In this document: positions 59,817 to 64,000 of the stretch, in pieces
Position numbering within the stretch: the first letter of the stretch is position 1
Layout of the letters: each line of letters opens with the position of its first letter
Notes under the pieces: generated by a model
The model's database searches: none
What the model was told of the DNA's origin: nothing
Seen by the model: only the letters and a program-made list of their open reading frames with translations
Origin: Treponema sp.
GTDB taxonomy: Bacteria; Spirochaetota; Spirochaetia; Treponematales; Treponemataceae
Reading direction: 5' to 3'
Assembly (NCBI GenBank): GCA_016290995.1
Contig: JAEEVR010000013.1
Span: 1-64,000 of the forward strand
Length of the DNA: 64,000 nt
Program-made: the position numbers and the translations under genes

Positions 59817-60306
59817 ATTTATCTACATACTCGCAATTGAGAATTGTAAATCCATCCACAATGCCGTCAACGTAAATCGCGCCGACTTCTATTCTGTGTT
59901 TTTTGTCTGACTTAAAGAAAGTCGCTTTTTCTGACTCGATGTCGTTGTCGCCAAGGGGAAATTCTTTCAACAATTCTTCTTTGGAACTTCCGATGTAAGC
60001 GCCAAGCGGATGCAAGTCGGTTTTTTTAAATATGATAACGCTGGCAAGCGTTTCTCCCTTCCAATTTTTTAAATAAGTGATGGAAATGGGCTCGCTCATC
60101 ACAGTGTAGCGCTTGTTGTATCCGCATTTTTGTTGAATGTTATCCGCAGGGCTTTCCGAAATTTCGTAGCCAGGCTTGCCTTTGTACATTAAGTGGTTTT
60201 TCTTTGCGCTGCCAAAGCCATAATCGTAAATGGACTTGTCTTCTTGGCATGACAGGGCAAGGACCGAAAATAAGATTGCGAATGCGGTTGCAAAAGTTTT
60301 TTTCAT
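59800..60306 (-). CDS. Small lipoprotein of unknown function
   Basis: A 168-residue protein. The signal peptide ends in the lipobox ALSC with Cys20, so the protein is lipid-anchored. The mature domain is beta-rich with ISITYLKNWKGETLASVIIF and GAYIGSSKEELLKEFPLGDN; the latter resembles repeats of periplasmic proteins that judge 'slope-like' loops, but no family is assigned. The AGGAA(C) ribosome site precedes the ATG. It overlaps the convergent DUF2271-like gene by 17 bp. Confidence 0.65.
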   Translation of the reverse strand: MKKTFATAFAILFSVLALSCQEDKSIYDYGFGSAKKNHLMYKGKPGYEISESPADNIQQKCGYNKRYTVMSEPISITYLKNWKGETLASVIIFKKTDLHPLGAYIGSSKEELLKEFPLGDNDIESEKATFFKSDKKHRIEVGAIYVDGIVDGFTILNCEYVDKFKKSR

Positions 60307-60366
60307 GTTGCGTTCCTTTTTTAAATTAATAATACAATGAAAAGATTTGGCGTGTCTAGTTTTGCG

Positions 60367-60813
60367 CTATTCCCAGCGCTCGGCCACAAGGCAGAGGTCT
60401 TCCTGCCCAAAGAGGTTCGCCATTTCCAATACGCCAGTTATGGTGACAAGGCTTCCGTCGGCGGGAAAGTCGGCGGGATATTTTTTGTTTGCAAGCGGAA
60501 GAACGTTGAGGCCGGTCGGGCAGCAGCCGGTGGCGTCCCAAACAAAGACGGCGAACACGCGCTTTCCTTGGTGGACGTCGCTTGCGAATTGCCCTTTGAT
60601 TTTGGCAGTCTTGTCCTTGTACTTTTGCGGGTCAACCATCATGTCAAAGACAAGGCCGCTTGCCATGTTGAAATTCATTTTGGTAAAGTCCCAGTCAATT
60701 TTTTGACCGGGAGACATTTTTGGAGGCCGCGACGCAAAAGGAACTTCTTGCGCTGTCGGAGCGAAAAGGGCCGCAAAGAAAAGCGCCGCGATTGCGAAAA
60801 ATATTTTTTTCAT
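60367..60813 (-). CDS. Exported OB-fold-like protein downstream of the zinc-binding protein gene
   Basis: A 148-residue protein with a signal peptide (FFAIAALFFAALFAPTAQ). The mature part is beta-rich. KTAKIKGQF and SLVTITGVLEM have the look of strands in an OB-like barrel, and between them lies VWDATGCCPTGLNVLPL with a Cys-Cys pair that could bind metal. It follows the ZnuA-like gene by 21 nt, with an AGGAGG site, so it is probably part of zinc acquisition. The function itself is not known to me. Confidence 0.65.
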   Translation of the reverse strand: MKKIFFAIAALFFAALFAPTAQEVPFASRPPKMSPGQKIDWDFTKMNFNMASGLVFDMMVDPQKYKDKTAKIKGQFASDVHQGKRVFAVFVWDATGCCPTGLNVLPLANKKYPADFPADGSLVTITGVLEMANLFGQEDLCLVAERWE

Positions 60814-60834
60814 GCATTGCCTCCTTGCGCTTGA

Positions 60835-61839
60835 TTAGCGAAGCGCCTTTTTAAGAACTTCAAGGTTGTTCTTCATAGCGGAAAGGTAAGAGCGGCCGGC
60901 CTTGATGTCCTTTTGGGTGATGGATTGGAGCGAATCCATTTCCAAGATTTCCGCGCTCTTCTTTTTTGTGTTGGAAACGATTGTCTTGGCGATTTTTTTG
61001 TCGCTCTTTTCTATCGTAAGAACGGCGTTGAGGCCAAGCTCGTCAACCTTTTTGGCAAGGAAAATCACCGTTTCAAAGCTGGCTTCGGTTTCCGCGCTGC
61101 AGCCTACAAAGGCCGCGTAATACTTAAGATTGTAGTCGTCGGCCAAGTAGCGGAAGGGGAAGCGGTCGCCGAACAAAATCGTTTTCTTTGCGGCCGCCGC
61201 AACAGCTTTCTTGCACTGTGCGTCAAGGTCAAGAAGCTCTTTTGCGTAAGAGGCGGCGTTAGCCTTGTAGGCGGCGGCGTTGGCGGAATCAAGCGCGGAA
61301 ATTTTTTGCGCGAGCGTTTGGACAAGCGCTGCGGCGTTCCTTAAAGAAAGCCAAACATGCTCGTCGTACTCAACTTCGTCGTGGTGGTGATGGTGGCCTT
61401 CGTGGTTGTGGTCGTGATCATGTTCATGCTTGTGTTCTTCCTCTTCTTCCTCGGCCTGCATTCCTTCCACGACTTCCTCTTCCTTGACTTTGTCGCCAAG
61501 CGCTTCCATCATGTTCACTACAATCATGTTTTTGTTTTTGGCCTCGGCGACGGCTTTTTCTATCCATTCGTCGCTTTCGCCGCCTACAAACACCAGCATG
61601 TCGCAAACGGAAATTTTCGCGATGTCCTTGATTGAGGCTTGGTAGCTGTGCAAGTCCGTTCCGTTGTTTTGAAGGAGCGTGACGTTAAAGTTTGCGGCCT
61701 TGTCGCCGAGAATGTTCATTACCCAATCGTACTCGGGATAAGACACGCAAACGATGGATTTTTTGGAGGCGGCGAAAGCCGCGGCGCTGAGAGTTAGGGC
61801 CGCGATAATGGCGGCGATTTTTTTGATTTGTTTTTTCAT
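60835..61839 (-). CDS. znuA: Zinc-binding periplasmic lipoprotein-like protein (ZnuA/TroA family)
   Basis: A 334-residue periplasmic metal-binding protein. After a signal peptide (IIAALTLSAAAFAASKK) come the cluster A-I features: a first metal His in NGTDLHSYQASIKD, a long acidic and His-rich loop (EEEEEEHKHEHDHDHNHEG, then HHHHHDEVEYDEHVW), and further ligands in the second lobe. His-rich loops of this type are typical of zinc carriers. No ABC permease or ATPase gene is adjacent in the window. The start is set at the ATG at 61839 rather than 61848, because the latter lies within the -10 box. A palindromic operator overlaps the promoter. Confidence 0.9.
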   Translation of the reverse strand: MKKQIKKIAAIIAALTLSAAAFAASKKSIVCVSYPEYDWVMNILGDKAANFNVTLLQNNGTDLHSYQASIKDIAKISVCDMLVFVGGESDEWIEKAVAEAKNKNMIVVNMMEALGDKVKEEEVVEGMQAEEEEEEHKHEHDHDHNHEGHHHHHDEVEYDEHVWLSLRNAAALVQTLAQKISALDSANAAAYKANAASYAKELLDLDAQCKKAVAAAAKKTILFGDRFPFRYLADDYNLKYYAAFVGCSAETEASFETVIFLAKKVDELGLNAVLTIEKSDKKIAKTIVSNTKKKSAEILEMDSLQSITQKDIKAGRSYLSAMKNNLEVLKKALR

Positions 61840-61846
61840 ATGCCGC

Positions 61847-61893
61847 ATTATGAGGAATTTTCAGCTTTTTGTCAATATGAAAACGGTTTTCAT
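61847..61893 (-). promoter_or_regulatory. Promoter and Fur/Zur-like operator of znuA
   Basis: On the minus strand TTGACA (61875-61870), 17 bp, CATAAT (61852-61847), then seven bases to the ATG. ATGAAAAC (61877-61884) and GTTTTCAT (61886-61893) form a perfect palindrome around one base, directly upstream of the -35 box, with an extra TTTTCAT half-site beside it. This fits a metal repressor site. Confidence 0.6.
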
Positions 61894-61912
61894 TTTCATA
61901 TTTTTTTAGGGC

Positions 61913-61945
61913 AAAAAAAGGCCCGCCCCAGGAGTAAGGCGGACC
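61913..61945 (-). terminator. Intrinsic terminator after the amt-PII gene
   Basis: GGTCCGCC pairs with GGCGGGCC (with one G-U pair) around a 10 nt loop at 61920-61945, followed by seven T on the minus strand. Confidence 0.75.
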
Positions 61946-61970
61946 AAGATATTTTTACTTATATTATGGG

Positions 61971-63674
61971 CTAGTCTTGCAAGGCTTCGTAGCCTTCTTC
62001 GCCGGTGCGAACCTTGATGACGTTCTGAACGTCGTAAACAAAGATCTTTCCGTCGCCGATGTGGCCGGTGTACAAAACTTCCTTTGCGGCGCTGATTACA
62101 AGGTCAACTGGAACTTCGCTTACTACGATGTCAACCTTGATCTTAGGCAGCAAGCTCATTTCCATTTCTACGCCGCGGTACTTTTGCACGTGTCCGTGCT
62201 GAACGCCGCAACCCAAAACGTTTGTAACCGTCATGCCGGTAACGCTGATGTCGTTCATCGCGCTCTTAAGCTCGTCGAACTTGCTGGCGCGAGTGATAAT
62301 CGTAACCATATGGAACTTGGCGCCGGGCTTTTTTGAAGCCTTTGTTACAGGAACGGCCTTCTCAACAGGAACGTCGCCAGTGACTTCGGAAAGGTTGGCG
62401 GCGCTAAGTCCTCCGATTCCGGCCTCTCCGCCTGTCATAACTTGCGGAGCCATGATGAATCCGCCGTAAGCGCTGTCGATTCCGTGCTCCAACTTGTCAA
62501 GGCCGATGACCTCTTCCTCGCGGCTGGCGCGAAGGCCGTGGAACTTTTTAATCAAAGTGAACGTGATTATCATGCACACTGTCGTCCAAGCGACGATTGT
62601 AAATTCGCCCAAGGCCTGAACGCCAAGGTGTCCGAATCCGCCGCCGTAGAAAACGCCGCTCTCTACGTTGAACAAACCGTCAGACAAAGTTCCCCAAATG
62701 CCGTTGGCAAGGTGAACGCCTACGGCTCCAACCGGGTCGTCGATGTGAAGCTTGAGGTCCAAGCCTTCTACAACGATTACTACGATGATGCCGGCAACGA
62801 TGCCGATGATTGTCGCTCCAAGAGCGTCAACCGTGGCGCAAGTCGGAGTGATGGCGACAAGGCCCGCAAGCGAGGCGTTCAATGTCATTGAAACGTCAGG
62901 CTTTCCGTTCTTGAACCAAGTAAAGAACATTGTTGTGATGGCGGCAACAGCCGGAGCGATTGTCGTCGTTGTGAAAACGGCCGCAAGTCCGCCAACGCCT
63001 TCCAACTGGGTGCAAGCGGCGCCGTTGAATCCGTACCAACCGAACCACAAGATGAACGTTCCCAAAGCGCCAAGCGTAAGAGAGTGTCCGGGAATGGCGT
63101 GGGCCTTTGTGACCTTGCCGTTCTTGTCGTAATCGTATTTTCCGATGCGGGGACCAAGGAAGATGGCGCCAATCAAAGCGGCGACACCGCCTACAGAGTG
63201 GATTGCCGCTCCGCCGGCAAAGTCAACGAATCCAAGCTGAACCAACCAGCCTTGGCTGTTCCAAACCCAACCGGCTTCGATCGGGTATACGACCGCGCTG
63301 ATTACCGCGGAATAAATGCAGTATGCGCTGAACTTAGTGCGTTCCGCCATTGAGCCGGAAACGATTGTGGCGGCTGTGGCGCAGAAGACCAAGTTGAACA
63401 CAAAGCTTGACCAGTCAAGGTCGGCAAAGTTTGTGAAAAGCTGCAAGTTGGGCTTTCCGATAACGCCGAACAAATAGTTCTCGCTCATCATAAGGCCAAA
63501 GCCCAAGAGCATGAACATCGGAGTTCCGATACAAAAGTCCATCAAGTTTTTCATGATGATGTTTCCCGCGTTCTTTGCTCGCGTAAAACCTGTTTCGACC
63601 ATGGCAAAACCGCATTGCATAAAGAATACAAGAGCGGCGCCGATTAGGAACCATACGCTCCAAACTTCACTCAT
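61971..63674 (-). CDS. amtB: Ammonium transporter fused to a PII signalling domain
   Basis: A 567-residue protein. Residues about 1-430 are an Amt/Rh channel with eleven hydrophobic segments, including MQCGFAMVETGFTRAKN, the ammonium-transporter signature DFAGGAAIHSVGGVAAL and FILWFGWYGFNGA. After a linker, residues about 453-567 form a complete PII (GlnB/GlnK) domain: VTGMTVTNVLGCG, T-loop HGHVQKYRGVEMEM, and the C-terminal GHIGDGKIFVYDVQN and IKVRTGEEGYEAL. PII normally blocks AmtB in trans; here the regulator is tethered. The uridylylated Tyr51 position is Met, so control must rely on ATP/ADP/2-oxoglutarate binding. The ATG at 63674 has a perfect AGGAGG site. The leader contains two terminators. 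Confidence 0.95.
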   Translation of the reverse strand: MSEVWSVWFLIGAALVFFMQCGFAMVETGFTRAKNAGNIIMKNLMDFCIGTPMFMLLGFGLMMSENYLFGVIGKPNLQLFTNFADLDWSSFVFNLVFCATAATIVSGSMAERTKFSAYCIYSAVISAVVYPIEAGWVWNSQGWLVQLGFVDFAGGAAIHSVGGVAALIGAIFLGPRIGKYDYDKNGKVTKAHAIPGHSLTLGALGTFILWFGWYGFNGAACTQLEGVGGLAAVFTTTTIAPAVAAITTMFFTWFKNGKPDVSMTLNASLAGLVAITPTCATVDALGATIIGIVAGIIVVIVVEGLDLKLHIDDPVGAVGVHLANGIWGTLSDGLFNVESGVFYGGGFGHLGVQALGEFTIVAWTTVCMIITFTLIKKFHGLRASREEEVIGLDKLEHGIDSAYGGFIMAPQVMTGGEAGIGGLSAANLSEVTGDVPVEKAVPVTKASKKPGAKFHMVTIITRASKFDELKSAMNDISVTGMTVTNVLGCGVQHGHVQKYRGVEMEMSLLPKIKVDIVVSEVPVDLVISAAKEVLYTGHIGDGKIFVYDVQNVIKVRTGEEGYEALQD

Positions 63675-63685
63675 AACGTTTCCTC

Positions 63686-63805
63686 CTAGAGTAAAAAAAA
63701 ACGACGGGGCCAGACCTCCGCGCCACGCGTTCGCGCGAAAAGTCCGGCCCCATCGCCGTTTAAAGAAAAAAAGGTCGCGGGAACACCCAGTTCCTGCGAC
63801 CTCAT
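63686..63805 (-). CDS. Candidate 39-codon leader peptide ahead of amt-PII
   Basis: On the minus strand an ATG at 63805 opens a 39-codon frame ending in TAG (63688-63686), just before the amt Shine-Dalgarno sequence. It runs through both terminator hairpins. It has only a weak ribosome site (AAGACG). Its composition (for example MRSQELGVPATFF) shows no obvious run of one regulatory amino acid, so it may be a chance frame; but its position is that of an attenuation leader. Confidence 0.3.
   Translation of the reverse strand: MRSQELGVPATFFSLNGDGAGLFARTRGAEVWPRRFFLL
63692..63760 (-). terminator. Second intrinsic terminator in the amt-PII leader
   Basis: A long imperfect stem: bases 63742-63760 pair with 63700-63715 (core GGGGCCGGAC with GTCTGGCCCC) with a small bulge, followed by nine T. 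It ends 18 bases before the amt start codon. Confidence 0.75.
63766..63801 (-). terminator. First intrinsic terminator in the amt-PII leader
   Basis: GGTCGCAGGAAC pairs with GTTCCCGCGACC (one mismatch) around a 5 nt loop, followed by seven T. It lies only about 15 nt after the predicted transcription start. Confidence 0.75.
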
Positions 63806-63820
63806 CGTCTTATGCTGTGA

Positions 63821-63849
63821 TTTATAGCGCTAATGAAAAAAAGTGTCAA
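63821..63849 (-). promoter_or_regulatory. Promoter of amt-PII
   Basis: On the minus strand a perfect TTGACA (63849-63844), 17 bp, TATAAA (63826-63821). Predicted start of transcription is near 63814, giving a leader of about 140 nt. Confidence 0.75.
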
Positions 63850-63885
63850 TAGGATTTTAAAAAATTTTTTTAGTTTGTCGCGCCG

Positions 63886-64000
63886 CTAGTCTGACATGTC
63901 GGTGTCAAGGTTGATTTTTACGCTGTAGCCGGGAAACTCTCTTGAAACCTCTTGCAAAATCTGGGCGTACTCGGCCTCGCGGTCTTTGGCCTCAAAAGAA
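63886..64000 (-). CDS. C-terminus of a probable CDF transporter (5' part outside window)
   Basis: Only the last 38 codons are inside the window, ending at a TAG at 63888-63886. The visible sequence (AEYAQILQEVSREFPGYSVK followed by INLDTDMSD) matches in pattern the C-terminal tail of the CDF transporter at 57391-58497 (FADYEVSIAVDYDYSE). In this family the last cytoplasmic beta-strand ends in such an acidic tail. The assignment is tentative because of the short length. It is on the same strand as amt-PII and upstream of its promoter. Confidence 0.5.
   Translation of the reverse strand, partial: SFEAKDREAEYAQILQEVSREFPGYSVKINLDTDMSD

Noticed and set aside
1-64000. CRISPR array, insertion sequence, prophage, tRNA or rRNA genes
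   Set aside because: I looked for regularly spaced repeats, transposase or phage genes, and tRNA T-loop/CCA patterns and saw none convincing; a dedicated tRNA scan could still find one.

Overview
The window looks like chromosomal DNA of a Treponema-type spirochaete, probably a fermentative gut or rumen species. The grounds are a class I lysyl-tRNA synthetase, a eukaryote-type glycyl-tRNA synthetase, an EF-G with the AHIDSGKT signature typical of the spirochaete/mitochondrial EFG1 branch, GTP-dependent PEP carboxykinase, pyruvate formate-lyase with its activase, a Maf-like DUF115 protein, a Cache-type chemoreceptor, and many HD-GYP/HDOD signalling proteins. This is inferred from protein families; no rRNA or tRNA gene was recognised. 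Coding density is high. Most genes are G+C-balanced, with one clear AT-rich exception (the lipoprotein at 3555-5111).

Layout. 1-5.1 kb: radical SAM protein, HD phosphohydrolase, Na+/alanine symporter, XRE regulator and an AT-rich two-domain lipoprotein. 5.2-11.1 kb: ilvC divergent from the pfl operon (pflB, unknown membrane protein, pflA). 11.1-19.7 kb: putative outer-membrane protein, EF-G with a RecA-like ATPase, lysS with a membrane protein, SPOR-domain protein. 19.7-28.7 kb: HATPase-HDOD fusion, SpoU methyltransferase, chemoreceptor, pseudouridine synthase, pyridoxal kinase, then cysE, a solute-binding lipoprotein and an ArsB/NhaD-type permease. 28.7-34.5 kb: two FtsX-like permeases, a LolA-like protein, an outer-membrane protein and a convergent LolD-like ATPase, which together look like an envelope export system. 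34.6-43.9 kb: glyS, degenerate aldo/keto reductase, HD-GYP proteins, DUF115, FtsI/PBP2, signal peptidase. 43.9-47.8 kb: ArsR-controlled Zn/Cd exporter, HAD phosphatase, GNAT. 47.8-52.4 kb: an AT-rich intergenic region with DnaA-box-like repeats, M18 aminopeptidase, HD-GYP variant, pckG. 52.6-56.0 kb: fabD-fabG-fabF-fabZ. 56.2-59.8 kb: DUF1508 protein divergent from a small membrane protein/CDF transporter cluster. 59.8-64 kb: lipoprotein, zinc-binding ZnuA/TroA homologue, and an ammonium transporter fused to a PII domain behind a leader containing two intrinsic terminators.

Themes. Zinc homeostasis recurs (ZntA-like pump, ArsR, ZnuA, one full and one partial CDF transporter). Signalling is rich in HD-GYP/HDOD variants, two of them with altered signature residues. 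Promoters are easy to read (TTGACA-like, about 17 bp, TATAAT-like). At about nine genes the -10 box lies only 6-9 nt upstream of the start codon with no Shine-Dalgarno sequence, which predicts leaderless mRNAs. The observations most worth following are the amt-PII leader with tandem terminators and an upstream ORF, the leaderless promoter class, the FtsX/LolA/OMP/LolD cluster, and the solute-binding protein paired with a secondary permease.
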